A stretch of 64,000 bases of DNA from Caballeronia sp. dw_276 (GCF_018449635.1 NZ_JAAVUV010000001.1:434001-498000); one strand, 5' to 3'; shown: positions 25,839 through 34,323, counted from the first letter of the stretch. Translations and numbers: made by a program. Notes: generated from the letters alone by a model not told the origin.

Positions 25839-26042
25839 TTATAGATTCGCTCGTACCGCGTCGCGAACGGCATCCATCATGCCGCCGTGGTTGAGCGGGA
25901 TGTCGAGTGAATCGGCGTAGACGTCCTGATCCGTTTGGGCACGTGCCTCTTTCGGCTCCCGAAGCACTTGCGATTCATACGCTGTGTCGGCTGACCGGAT
26001 GGTGTCACGAGCTACGGCGCGCTGCGCTTGAAAACTCTTCAC
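25839..26042 (-). CDS. Small hypothetical protein
   Basis: 67 residues, GTG start at 26040-26042 with a clear AAGGAG eight bases upstream, which is the main support. The chain is hydrophilic (MKSFQAQRAVARDTIRSADTAYESQVLREPKEARAQ) and ends GGMMDAVRDAVRANL. No recognised domain and no signal peptide. Confidence 0.55.
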   Translation of the reverse strand: MKSFQAQRAVARDTIRSADTAYESQVLREPKEARAQTDQDVYADSLDIPLNHGGMMDAVRDAVRANL

Positions 26043-26537
26043 GATGAACTCCTTGCAGTGATGGAGCGGCGGGAGACTGCGATCCTACTTAATTCCGATG
26101 ACAAATTTACGACGCCATGTCCCGCCGATGCGCGCCTGTCAGCCTGTCACGCCGCTCGCCTGATCCGCGTTGCGCATTCGGCAATCATGGTGCGGCTCTA
26201 CAGTTTAATAGCTGTCACATGGCCGCAATCGTACTTCTGGCTTATGAAACGAAGAGGTGAATATCAGCGGATAGCGCAGAATTTGGCGTGGAAATTGCCG
26301 CAGGAAATGGAGAAATCGGACAAATGAATGGCAACGTCGGGAAGGCCCGCTCGCCAATCCGCGCAATGCCGGGATTACGCACGAGCTGACGCCCAAGCGA
26401 GTAATTGCTAACCCGCGAGAAGTTAAAGCGGCGTCTCATCAAGGAAACGATGAGACGCCGGGTTTCATATCGCGGAAAGCACCTTCGCATCGTGCGGCAG
26501 CATTAGATACCGCAGTATTGGTGGCTTTCCAGGTTGC
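26043..26537. other. Intergenic region (about 500 bases) with one hairpin
   Basis: Short frames on both strands lack ribosome binding sites and recognisable composition. A perfect hairpin at 26429-26460 is the only clear element. Confidence 0.5.
26429..26460. terminator. Perfect 12-base stem-loop
   Basis: Arms CGGCGTCTCATC / GATGAGACGCCG with an 8-base loop; GGTTTC follows on the plus strand and CTTTAACTT on the minus strand. It lies 78 bases beyond the end of the leftward DUF3331 gene and probably terminates it. Confidence 0.65.
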
Positions 26538-27014
26538 TCAGGCGTGCTGATCCTGCAAATCGGCATCGCAGGTCTCGTTTTGCGGCATGGAAGCCGCAAG
26601 GATCATCGCCGAAGCATTTTGCGGTTTCGGATCCCGTTGCGAGGGCCGATACACCGCATCGCCCCGGTGAATGACTTCGCCGGTCAGCGCGCACGCGCCA
26701 TCGGTTGTCGCGGTGGTCACGCGCCAACCCTGGTAACCGTAATGGCAAGTTGCCGCGTCCGACCAATAAACAATGGCCGTAGCACTGCTCGGCCGCTCGA
26801 TCACACGCACGACGGCTTCGGGAAACGGCCTGCGCGATTGCGCAGGCGGTGGCGCGACATACGGATGATCACGTTCCCACGCTCGGGTGAGCCGCTCTAA
26901 AAACGGATGGACGGCCCTTTGCCGCGGGGCAGTTTCTGCCGCGCTTGCGTGGGTCGCTGTCAACGAGCGGACCGTCTGTTGCCACGGGTCCGCGCTTCTG
27001 GCTAACGCTGTCAT
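26538..27014 (-). CDS. DUF3331 domain protein
   Basis: 158 residues from ATG at 27014 (AGGAA upstream). The C-terminal half AIVYWSDAATCHYGYQGWRVTTATTDGACALTGEVIHRGDAVYRPS...NASAMIL is the DUF3331 pattern, with Cys and His residues that could bind a metal (CHYG, GACALTG). The family is nearly confined to Burkholderiaceae. The N-terminal half is Ala/Arg/Pro-rich. Function unknown. Confidence 0.85.
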   Translation of the reverse strand: MTALARSADPWQQTVRSLTATHASAAETAPRQRAVHPFLERLTRAWERDHPYVAPPPAQSRRPFPEAVVRVIERPSSATAIVYWSDAATCHYGYQGWRVTTATTDGACALTGEVIHRGDAVYRPSQRDPKPQNASAMILAASMPQNETCDADLQDQHA

Positions 27015-27361
27015 GGTTCGTTCCTGGCATGGTTCACGCTCGAACTTACGCAATCGGCGTGTTCTGATAAATACCGTTCAGGTGAATACACTGTCTTGTT
27101 AGCGCGAATAATCGCAACGGAGCTTTACGCAATAAGGCTTTGCCCGATGTTGCGCTGCCGCGCCACAGGTGATTGAAGACGATTGAAACTTTTAATTATT
27201 GCGATAGGGCGAAGATTTCGTGCTTTGCATCGGGCTCGACGACTATTACTCCGATCGATTCGTGGGGCATTCGTAAGGTGTCAAACTTTGGGAGAAAGCT
27301 GTGGAATAGCTCTTGCGGGCAGCATACTGGCTATCTATTTACAACACTGAACGAGGTACTC
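27015..27361. other. Intergenic region between divergent genes
   Basis: 347 bases with two promoters expected (leftward DUF3331 gene, rightward RcnB-like gene). It contains an AT-rich patch around 27170-27200 with GATTGAA repeated twice, ten bases apart. A frame upstream of 27362 is open but has no protein-like features. No gene seen. Confidence 0.45.
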
Positions 27362-27853
27362 GTGAAGAGAAGTCATATCGCTGCAGCAGTTCTGTTTTCA
27401 AGTCTGGGTCTGGCATCGGCGGCATTTGCGCAGGGCAACCCCGGTGGTCACGACGATCATGGCGGCCCGCAGCAACGTCCTGGCGGCCAGCCGCAACAAG
27501 GCATGCAAGGTCACGGCAACGGTTATCAGAATCAGAATCAAGCGCAGAACCGTGGTCCGCAGGGCAACCCCGGAGGCCAGCATCACGACAACAACCGTCC
27601 GCCTCCGCGCGCCGATAACGGCCCGGGTCGTGGCGGTCCAGGCATGCACGGCGACAGCCCGCGCGAATGGCGTCGTGGTGACAGGCTGCCCAACGATTAT
27701 CGCGATCGCCAATATGTGGTGGATGACTATCGTGGCTACGGATTGCAACAGCCACCGCGCGGATACCACTGGGTTGGCGTAGGTGGCGACTACGTTCTCG
27801 CAGCAGTTGCAACGGGTGTAATCGCTCAGATCGTGCTCAGCGGCGGACACTAA
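27362..27853 (+). CDS. RcnB-family periplasmic protein with low-complexity region
   Basis: 163 residues. The GTG at 27362 follows GAGG and begins a signal peptide (MKRSHIAAAVLFSSLGLASAAFAQ). Residues about 25-105 are extremely rich in Gly, Gln, Pro, Asn and His. The C-terminal 55 residues are the RcnB domain: LPNDYRDRQYVVDDYRGYGLQQPPRGYHWVGVGGDYVLAAVATGVIAQIVL. RcnB of E. coli is a periplasmic protein needed for nickel/cobalt homeostasis; whether this one binds metals is not known, though the His-rich stretch would allow it. A terminator follows. Confidence 0.85.
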   Translation: MKRSHIAAAVLFSSLGLASAAFAQGNPGGHDDHGGPQQRPGGQPQQGMQGHGNGYQNQNQAQNRGPQGNPGGQHHDNNRPPPRADNGPGRGGPGMHGDSPREWRRGDRLPNDYRDRQYVVDDYRGYGLQQPPRGYHWVGVGGDYVLAAVATGVIAQIVLSGGH

Positions 27854-27887
27854 GACCAGGCGTCGCGCGAGCGACGATGCGCTGCAA

Positions 27888-27926
27888 AGAGGCTGTTCCA
27901 GTGAGCTGGAACAGCCTCTTTCTTTT
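27888..27926 (+). terminator. Rho-independent terminator
   Basis: Perfect 13-base stem AGAGGCTGTTCCA / TGGAACAGCCTCT, loop GTGAGC, followed by TTCTTTT. Downstream of the RcnB-like gene and close to the end of the leftward TetR gene. Confidence 0.9.
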
Positions 27927-27942
27927 GGTGATCAATTTGCGC

Positions 27943-28527
27943 TTACGCTTTAGGAGTATCCGTAATTGCCTTCACCACGCGAGCCAGCGACTTCAACGCG
28001 ACTTCGGGCGAATCCTCAAACTGCGCACCAATGATCGCCCCGTCCACGGCCATTGCCAACGCGCGCGCATCGGCCTTTGCGGTTCTCGACCCGGCAGGCA
28101 ACAGCGTCCTGATAACCACCGCCATATCCAGCTTGTGACGGCGCGAGATATCGACGGCTTCGGGCAACGTGCCGCCCACTTCCACCACGGCATTGATGAA
28201 TGCGCAACCGCGATAGATTTCACTCCCAAACCATTCCGCGAGCGCCGGCACGAGCGCGTCTGCATTGCCGCCGTGACGTTTGACGGCATTCTCGAACCAG
28301 TCCATCCAGTTGCGATGCCGGTACTCCAGAAACGCCACGATCAGATCGTTTTTTGCCGGATAGTATCGATAAAACGTCTTCTTCGCGACGCCCGATTCGG
28401 CAATCACGCGATCGATTCCCGTTGCGCGAATTCCATCGCGATAAAAGAGATCGTGCGCGGTGACGAGGATCCGTTCGGCGGGAGAAAGATCGGCCGCAAG
28501 GTCCGTGGCGGAAGCGAGTAGGTTCAT
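27943..28527 (-). CDS. TetR-family repressor
   Basis: 194 residues, ATG at 28527. TetR_N helix-turn-helix at about residues 15-60 (ERILVTAHDLFYRDGIRATGIDRVIAESGVAKKTFYRYYPAKNDLIVAFLEYR), followed by a ligand-binding helical domain. It is divergent from the DUF1348 gene, and two palindromes lie in the 105 bases between them, so it probably represses both itself and that gene. Effector unknown. Confidence 0.92.
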   Translation of the reverse strand: MNLLASATDLAADLSPAERILVTAHDLFYRDGIRATGIDRVIAESGVAKKTFYRYYPAKNDLIVAFLEYRHRNWMDWFENAVKRHGGNADALVPALAEWFGSEIYRGCAFINAVVEVGGTLPEAVDISRRHKLDMAVVIRTLLPAGSRTAKADARALAMAVDGAIIGAQFEDSPEVALKSLARVVKAITDTPKA

Positions 28528-28540
28528 GATTCGATCATTG

Positions 28541-28592
28541 TAGACAGGTCTGTCTCCCTGCGCTAGAGTACGCCGGTAGACAGATCTGTCTA
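28541..28592. promoter_or_regulatory. Two palindromic TetR operators
   Basis: The perfect 16-base palindrome TAGACAGATCTGTCTA lies at 28577-28592, and a second copy AGACAG-GT-CTGTCT lies at 28542-28555, 35 bases away. Both share AGACAG-N2-CTGTCT and sit between the divergent TetR and DUF1348 start codons. Confidence 0.85.
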
Positions 28593-28632
28593 CACATACA
28601 AAAACGCTCGATAAACTCGCAAAGGACTTGTC

Positions 28633-29100
28633 ATGGAAAGCAAACCGCCGTTTCCCCCGTTCGATGCCGAAACCGCCCGGCAGAAAGTCCGCCTTGCCGA
28701 GGACGGCTGGAATTCGCGTGATCCGAAGCGCGTTGCGTTGGCGTATAGCGAGGACACCCGCTGGCGAAACCGCGCGGAATTCGTGTCTGGACGCGCTGAA
28801 GCCGAGGCGTTTCTTGCGCGCAAATGGGCGCGTGAGCTCGACTATCGGTTGATCAAGGAATTGTGGGCGTTCACAGGTTCGCGTATTGCGGTGCGTTTCG
28901 CTTACGAATGGCACGATGATTCGAAGAACTGGTTCCGCAGCTTTGGCAACGAGAACTGGGAATTCAACGAAGCAGGGCTGATGACGCATCGGCATGCGAG
29001 CATCAACGACCTGCCGATCAAGGAATCGGAACGTAAATATCACTGGCCGCTGGGTCGTCGCCCGGACGATCATCCCGGCCTGAGCGAACTGGGATTTTGA
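28633..29100 (+). CDS. DUF1348 (NTF2-like) protein
   Basis: 155 residues. The sequence [58 protein letters not shown], then [27 protein letters not shown], is the DUF1348 form of the NTF2-like fold, a cone-shaped small-molecule pocket. The reaction is unknown. It faces the TetR gene and is probably its regulated target. Convergent with the UdgX gene, 7 bases apart. Confidence 0.88.
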   Translation: MESKPPFPPFDAETARQKVRLAEDGWNSRDPKRVALAYSEDTRWRNRAEFVSGRAEAEAFLARKWARELDYRLIKELWAFTGSRIAVRFAYEWHDDSKNWFRSFGNENWEFNEAGLMTHRHASINDLPIKESERKYHWPLGRRPDDHPGLSELGF

Positions 29101-29107
29101 AGCAGGG

Positions 29108-30556
29108 TCAGGCCGGCCCGTCGCCTGAAGCCAGCTTTAGCGCGCGTTCAAGCGCCGAGACGATTACGTCGATGGCGTGATCACGCGCGGCGTCGTCCTG
29201 TTGGCGAAGTGCGTATGACGGGTGATAAGTCGTGACCAGCCAGCCGCCGTTGAAAGGCAATGTCTTATCAAGATGACTTCCGAGCGTGGCCTGTTTCCCG
29301 ATCAGGCTGTGCAGCGCCGTGGCGCCCAGCGCGACGATCACCCGCGGCCTGACCGTTGCGAGTTCCTGCTCAAGCCAGACAGAACACGCATCGACTTCAC
29401 GCTGAGCCGGCGTTTTGTGCAGCCTCCGTTTGCCGCGGGGTTCCCACTTGAAATGCTTGACCGCGTTGGTCATGTACACACCTGAACGATCCAGCCCCGC
29501 GCGTTGCATGGCCGAATCGAGAAGTTGCCCGGCCGGCCCGACGAACGGCCGCCCCTTCAAGTCCTCCTGATCGCCCGGTTGCTCGCCGACAAGCATGATC
29601 GCGGCATCTGCCGGACCCTCGCCTTGCACGGCCTGGGTTGCGTCGCGCCATAGCTCGCAGCGGCGGCATGCGTCGAGCGAGGTGGTGGCATCGCGGGCGG
29701 GTTGCGCCTTTTCGGCTTCCATGACGATTGCCTTGCCACTCGTCAGGCTCAATGCACCGACTGCGCTCGCTTGCGCCACTTTTCTCGCGCCGCTGCGCGC
29801 TTCGCTGATCATTTGCGGGATCAGCGACCCCTCGGGCAGGCCCTTCCAGAATCGCACGGGCATGTGCTGCTGCAGCGCGGTCTCGTTGAGGCGCGCCGGG
29901 TTGAATGTGCTTTTGTAATACGTCAGCCAGAGATTCTCGGCATCGTCTTCGTTTTCCGGAAGATGATCGGCCGCGAGCGCTGGGCGCCGCTCAATGCGCA
30001 GTTCCGTCCCGCTCCACATGGCCGCACCGTGCGGCGTTGTAATCATCCACGACGAACGGCCCATGCGCTGTGCAAAGTGATCGGCGCTCCAGGGCAGGAC
30101 ATTGTGATCGGGCTCGTACCATGCGACGTATTCCGGCGCGCCGAGCGCGGGGTCACGTTTGCGGAAACGCACGTACGCGATCATGTCGTGCTTCGCGCGC
30201 CGAACTGCCTTGGCCATTTTGTGCAGACGGACGCCATCTTCGTCGGCGGCGGATTCCACCGCGCGGTCGCCTTGCGCCCAGCGCCAGATGAGTTTGTAGA
30301 GAAAGGCCCAGCGTTCCGGATCGCGGAACAGTGCAGCGTCCTTCAGCAAGGTCGCGAAAGTTTTCGAAATGGACAAGGGCGACGCGCCGGCGGCGGGGCC
30401 GAGTGTGTTGTCTTCATCGAAAAGAGATGAAGCTTTCTGGTCGCTGGTCTCCCGCCATTCGATGGTTTCAGGCGGCAACCTTTGCGCAAGCGCCGACAGC
30501 GCGGCCGCGCGCCACGACGCATATTCTCCATCGATAACAATCGTCCGCATCAGCAT
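29108..30556 (-). CDS. DUF4130-like/UdgX fusion, uracil-DNA-binding repair protein
   Basis: 482 residues. Residues 1-250 match the DUF4130 (TIGR03915-type) domain (MRTIVIDGEYASWRAAALSAL). From about 290 a UdgX-type uracil-DNA glycosylase fold follows: CRRC (297, 300), GEQPGDQEDLKGRPFVGPAG (from 324), KRRLH (376-380) and HPSYALR (445-451). In UdgX the His of the KRR-I/L-H motif forms a covalent bond to the sugar after uracil excision, which traps the protein on DNA; His380 is that residue. Iron-sulphur ligands are probably Cys297, Cys300, Cys391 and perhaps His368. The start may be 30556 or 30550. It follows the radical SAM gene by 12 bases and shares its SOS-type promoter. Confidence 0.88.
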   Translation of the reverse strand: MLMRTIVIDGEYASWRAAALSALAQRLPPETIEWRETSDQKASSLFDEDNTLGPAAGASPLSISKTFATLLKDAALFRDPERWAFLYKLIWRWAQGDRAVESAADEDGVRLHKMAKAVRRAKHDMIAYVRFRKRDPALGAPEYVAWYEPDHNVLPWSADHFAQRMGRSSWMITTPHGAAMWSGTELRIERRPALAADHLPENEDDAENLWLTYYKSTFNPARLNETALQQHMPVRFWKGLPEGSLIPQMISEARSGARKVAQASAVGALSLTSGKAIVMEAEKAQPARDATTSLDACRRCELWRDATQAVQGEGPADAAIMLVGEQPGDQEDLKGRPFVGPAGQLLDSAMQRAGLDRSGVYMTNAVKHFKWEPRGKRRLHKTPAQREVDACSVWLEQELATVRPRVIVALGATALHSLIGKQATLGSHLDKTLPFNGGWLVTTYHPSYALRQQDDAARDHAIDVIVSALERALKLASGDGPA

Positions 30557-30568
30557 GAAAGCACCGCC

Positions 30569-31780
30569 TCACAAAAGCGAAAGCTGAACCGGCGCGGCCG
30601 TGAGCGCACGGCGCAGATGCTCGGAGGACACGTCGCGGATTGGCGGCTTGTAGTCTTCCGTTGTGATGAACGGCCGGACCTTGTCCATGCTGCACCGAAG
30701 GCGTACAAGGTCGTCGTAGCGAATTTTTCTCGACCGGCGCAGATCGACAATGCGCTTCGCGTTTCTCATGCCGATGCCTGGCACGCGGGCGATCAGCCGC
30801 AGCGCCGCTTTGTTCAGATCGACGGGAAAGCGTTCGCGATGCCCAAGCGCCCACGCCAGCTTCGGGTCGATATCGAGCGAAAGATTGCCGGGGCCATCGA
30901 GCAATTCGGACGCACTGAAACCGTATCCGCGCATCAAAAAATCCGCCTGATACAGCCGATGCTCACGCAACAGCGGCGGCGCCTGCAAAGGCACGGCCGA
31001 CGGACTATCCGGGATCGGGCTGAAGGCTGAATAGTAGACGCGCTTCAGCTTGTAGGATCCGTAGAGCGTCTCGGCGGTGGCGAGGATGGTCTGGTCGTCG
31101 GTGGTATCGGCGCCCACGATCATTTGCGTGCTTTGTCCTGCCGGCGCGAAACGCGGCGCCTTCGGTTCGGCCTCCGATTCTTCCTGCGCGACGCGGATGG
31201 AACTCATCGCAATCTTGATGGTGCGTCCGCTTTTTTCAGGCGCGAGCCGTTGCAGGCTGCCGTCGGTCGGCAATTCAATGTTCACGCTCAGCCGGTCCGC
31301 GAACAATCCAGCCTGCGCGATCAACCCGGGATCGGCATCGGGGATGGTTTTCAGATGTATGTATCCGCGAAACTGATGATCCTCGCGCAAGGACTGCGCG
31401 ACGCGAACCAGCTGCTCCATGGTGTAGTTCGACGATCGAATGATCCCCGAACTCAGAAACAACCCGTCGATGTAATTTCGCCGATAAAAATCCAGCGTCA
31501 AATCGACCACTTCCTGCGGCGTAAAGCGTGCGCGCGCCACGTTGCTCGATCGCCGGTTCACGCAGTATTGACAGTCGTACTGACAAAAGTTGGTCAATAA
31601 AATCTTGAGCAGGGATACGCAGCGCCCGTCGGGCGTGAAGCTATGACAAATTCCTGCGCCCGTGCTGGCGCCGAGCCCTTCAAGACCACGCGATGTCCGC
31701 TTCGGCGCGCCGCTGCTTGCGCAGGAGGCGTCGTACTTGGCGGCATCGGCGAGGATTTCCAGCTTCTCAGACAACTCCAT
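30569..31780 (-). CDS. Putative DNA modification/repair radical SAM protein
   Basis: 403 residues. The radical SAM cluster motif CxxxCxxC is Cys66, Cys70, Cys73 (FCQYDCQYC). The C-terminus has a helix-hairpin-helix-like segment (NKAALRLIARVPGIGMRNAKRIVDLRRSRKIRYDDLVRLR), suggesting DNA contact. This combination matches the TIGR03916-type family that regularly occurs beside the DUF4130-UdgX gene. The reaction has not been defined to my knowledge. A LexA box lies 12 bases upstream of the ATG, and the ribosome binding site is weak. First gene of a two-gene operon. Confidence 0.88.
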   Translation of the reverse strand: MELSEKLEILADAAKYDASCASSGAPKRTSRGLEGLGASTGAGICHSFTPDGRCVSLLKILLTNFCQYDCQYCVNRRSSNVARARFTPQEVVDLTLDFYRRNYIDGLFLSSGIIRSSNYTMEQLVRVAQSLREDHQFRGYIHLKTIPDADPGLIAQAGLFADRLSVNIELPTDGSLQRLAPEKSGRTIKIAMSSIRVAQEESEAEPKAPRFAPAGQSTQMIVGADTTDDQTILATAETLYGSYKLKRVYYSAFSPIPDSPSAVPLQAPPLLREHRLYQADFLMRGYGFSASELLDGPGNLSLDIDPKLAWALGHRERFPVDLNKAALRLIARVPGIGMRNAKRIVDLRRSRKIRYDDLVRLRCSMDKVRPFITTEDYKPPIRDVSSEHLRRALTAAPVQLSLL

Positions 31781-31792
31781 GCTGTTCGCCAG

Positions 31793-31812
31793 TACTGTAT
31801 ATGTGTACAGTA
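31793..31812 (-). promoter_or_regulatory. LexA (SOS) box
   Basis: TACTGTATATGTGTACAGTA contains CTGT-N8-ACAG and matches the E. coli SOS consensus in 18 of 20 positions, with perfect 7-base outer arms. It lies directly upstream of the radical SAM gene, where LexA binding would block its promoter. The next upstream gene (31862) points toward it from the same strand, so only the repair operon is controlled. Confidence 0.88.
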
Positions 31813-31861
31813 TCCGCGCGCGGCATAGGCGAATGCAAGTTCAAAATTGGGCGACAGATCG

Positions 31862-32881
31862 CTATCTTCCACGCCTTCGATAAAACGCCCACCATCCCGC
31901 CAGCACCGTGAACGTCGCGACGATCGCAACCATCAGCCAGAAGCCGTGCTTGTTCTCCGCGAGCGGAATGCCGCCCACGTTCATGCCCATGATCCCGGCC
32001 ACAATGTTGATAGGCAGCGCCAGCACCGTGACCAGCGTCAGCGTAAATAGCGTCCGGTTGCTTTGCTCGTCCAGTCGTGCGGCGATCTCTTCCTGCAGGA
32101 GCTTGATGCGTTCAACAAGCCCGGCCAGATCGCCAAGGACGAGAGAAAACTCTTCGGTGGCATCGCGCAGATCCTGCAAGTCGAGCGTCTGCAACCAGCG
32201 CGGTGGACGCGCCAACAGCCGGAAGATCGATCCCGGCTCGGGCGCCAGAAGCCGCTGCAAACGCACCAGCACCCGGCGCGACGCACCCAGTTCGGAGCGC
32301 GTGGCGGGCGCGCGCATCGAGAGGAAACGGTCCTCCACCTTGTCGATGTCGATGCTCGTGCGCCGTACGATCTGAACCAGCAGTTCAGCCTGATCCCGCA
32401 ACAGGTGGATCAGCAGCTCGACCGTCGAGCGGAAGACTTCGCCGCCGCGCACGGCTTCGCGGAGGGTATCGATGGAACGCAGCGGTTTCAGGCGCGCCGT
32501 GACCAGCAATTTTTCGCGGGTATAGACCCAAAGCGTGGCGATTTCGGACGGCGTTACATCGAAGTTGAACATCACGTCGTTGATCACGGCGAGAAGCGCG
32601 CCTTCCTGATGCTCGATGCGCGTGGAGTGCGAACCGTCGCGAAGTGTTTCGAAGAAGGCATCGGGCAATTCGAGTTGCGTGCGCATCCAGCGTTCGCTGG
32701 CGCCGTTCGCCAAGTCGAAATGCAGCCAGACAAAGTCGCCGGCATCCTGGCCGACGTTGCATTGCGCGAGCCAGTCGAGGGCGCCGTCCGAATCGATGGG
32801 AATGCCGGCGGCATCCCCGGCAAAGCGGAACCCGCACACGAGGCCGGAAAAATCGGAGGCATAGGGCAGGGCGGTGGTCAT
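31862..32881 (-). CDS. zntB: ZntB/CorA-family divalent cation transporter
   Basis: 339 residues. A long cytoplasmic N-terminal domain is followed by two C-terminal membrane helices, with the signature GMNVGG (residues about 300-305: VAGIMGMNVGGIPLAENKHGFW) at the periplasmic loop. This is the GMN motif of the CorA superfamily; overall pattern and the GI-P-L-A-E-N-K-H-G loop point to ZntB rather than magnesium CorA. It moves zinc across the inner membrane. The stop is 82 bases before the radical SAM start codon. Confidence 0.85.
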   Translation of the reverse strand: MTTALPYASDFSGLVCGFRFAGDAAGIPIDSDGALDWLAQCNVGQDAGDFVWLHFDLANGASERWMRTQLELPDAFFETLRDGSHSTRIEHQEGALLAVINDVMFNFDVTPSEIATLWVYTREKLLVTARLKPLRSIDTLREAVRGGEVFRSTVELLIHLLRDQAELLVQIVRRTSIDIDKVEDRFLSMRAPATRSELGASRRVLVRLQRLLAPEPGSIFRLLARPPRWLQTLDLQDLRDATEEFSLVLGDLAGLVERIKLLQEEIAARLDEQSNRTLFTLTLVTVLALPINIVAGIMGMNVGGIPLAENKHGFWLMVAIVATFTVLAGWWAFYRRRGR

Positions 32882-32984
32882 GGGTGGCTGAGATTAAAAA
32901 CGGTTCAGCCGACGATTGTCTGCGCCAAATGCGGCATTGCGAGCATCGTTTGCAGCGGATTTGCGTTACTGTTGGGCGATTGCC

Positions 32985-33017
32985 GCGTGACACGTAACGG
33001 ACTTACGGCTGTCACGC
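32985..33017. repeat. Long interrupted hairpin GCGTGACACGTAA / TTACGGCTGTCACGC
   Basis: Outer arms of 8 bases (32985-32992, 33010-33017) and inner arms of 5 bases (32993-32997, 33003-33007) form one nearly continuous stem with a 2-base bulge. It lies between the divergent zntB and the gene at 33104, and could be a regulator site for either. Confidence 0.6.
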
Positions 33018-33103
33018 CACATGGTTAGACTCGCGCGGTGCAAGAAGGCCGTCGCGCGCAGCCCGACCCTTCTCGCTTCATTGCGCATCACGGGGAAATA
33101 CAC

Positions 33104-33436
33104 ATGGAAGATCGCGTCGAGCAGGACGAACCCACGCAGACCACGGCCGACGGATTGACGCGGCTGGCGGCAAGCATCGTCGAATTGCTGGGCGAGCAGG
33201 CCATCGACAGCCGTCTCGGTACGAAATTGCTGAAGCGGCTGGAAAAGGAAGCGAAGCTGGTGGCGGAACACGGACCGCAACCTTTGAACAAAACGCAGAA
33301 ACGCACGTTGCGCGAAGCGTTGGACAAGCTAGATGAGGCGTTGCGTCAATCCGATGCAAACCTGTTGGTTCTCGCAAATGCAAAATTGCGATCAACAGAC
33401 GAATCGTCCGGCAAAAAAATCAAAGCCAAGTCCTAA
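33104..33436 (+). CDS. Hypothetical helical protein
   Basis: 110 residues. The ATG at 33104 has CGGGGA upstream and gives MEDRVEQDEPTQTTADGLTRLAASIVELLGEQAIDSRLGTKLLKRLEKEAKLV. The chain looks all-helical and charged, with no signal peptide or membrane segment and a Lys-rich C-terminus (GKKIKAKS). I do not recognise a family. Confidence 0.7.
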   Translation: MEDRVEQDEPTQTTADGLTRLAASIVELLGEQAIDSRLGTKLLKRLEKEAKLVAEHGPQPLNKTQKRTLREALDKLDEALRQSDANLLVLANAKLRSTDESSGKKIKAKS

Positions 33437-33615
33437 AACCTGTTGCGTCCACGAATCCCGGCCCACTGTGAGCGCCGCTTTTAAGCGGCCAACGCACTGT
33501 CAGATCAGACATTTCCAGCTTCGATCAACACACCGGTGTGAATCGCTCGTGACAACGGTACGGGCTGGCGCGAAAAATGCTGTGTTTGCTGCACTTGCAA
33601 AACAAAGAGCGGTCA

Positions 33616-34053
33616 ATGCTTTCAGTTTCCTTCTCCCCGAACTGCGCGTTGTGGACGAATCGGAACGTCGACGCGGACCACGAACGATGGCGAATCCTCG
33701 TCGTAGACGATAACGCCGCGAGCGCCGAAGGCCTCGCAGCAGCGCTCAATGCCGACGGCTGCGACGCGCGCTACGCGTTGAGCGGCGTCGATGCACTTCA
33801 GGCGATCGATAACTGGGTTCCTCATGTAGTGGTGCTCGACATCAGCATGCCAGAGCACGACGGCTTCGCGACCGCCCGGGTTCTTCGCCGCATTTCACCG
33901 ACGCGTAATGCGGGAATTATTGCGTTCACTGCGCTCGGCGAAGATTACGTCCGCTCGAAGGGCGTACATGCAGGATTCGACGGTTACTGCCAGAAGGGCA
34001 ATGCGCCCGGCGTGCTGGTGAAGTTGATTAGTCAGATCGTTCAAGTCCACTGA
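33616..34053 (+). CDS. Stand-alone response regulator receiver
   Basis: 145 residues. One receiver domain: acidic pair Asp31-Asp32 (ILVVDDN), phosphoacceptor Asp75 (VVVLDISMPEHDG), Thr105 (IIAFTA) and Lys127 (CQKG). There is no output domain, so it acts by protein contact or is part of a phosphorelay. No histidine kinase lies nearby. Start at 33616 with an AGAGCGG stretch upstream; an earlier in-frame ATG at 33577 is possible. Confidence 0.88.
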   Translation: MLSVSFSPNCALWTNRNVDADHERWRILVVDDNAASAEGLAAALNADGCDARYALSGVDALQAIDNWVPHVVVLDISMPEHDGFATARVLRRISPTRNAGIIAFTALGEDYVRSKGVHAGFDGYCQKGNAPGVLVKLISQIVQVH

Positions 34054-34323
34054 TTTCTCACGCCGGACGTAGTTTTTCGGAACATCTTTGTCCCCAATTC
34101 CACGCGTCGCAAGTCTTTTACTGGCTTGCCTTTGGCGTTTCCGGACTGCTTTCCATCCGTCTCATTATTCTTCTATCTTGAATTGTGTATTGAAGTTTAT
34201 GGGGATAAAAAACCGATAGTAGGGGTATACACTGCTTTCATCGACGAAGCAGCAACGACTCAAAGCAAGACCGCTGCAACGCCTTGTGAATGGTCGTACG
34301 TCCACCCTATATCGGAGTTCATC

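Noticed and set aside
26028..26327. Rightward open frame of 99 codons
   Set aside because: It overlaps the small leftward gene that has a strong ribosome binding site, and it lacks one itself.
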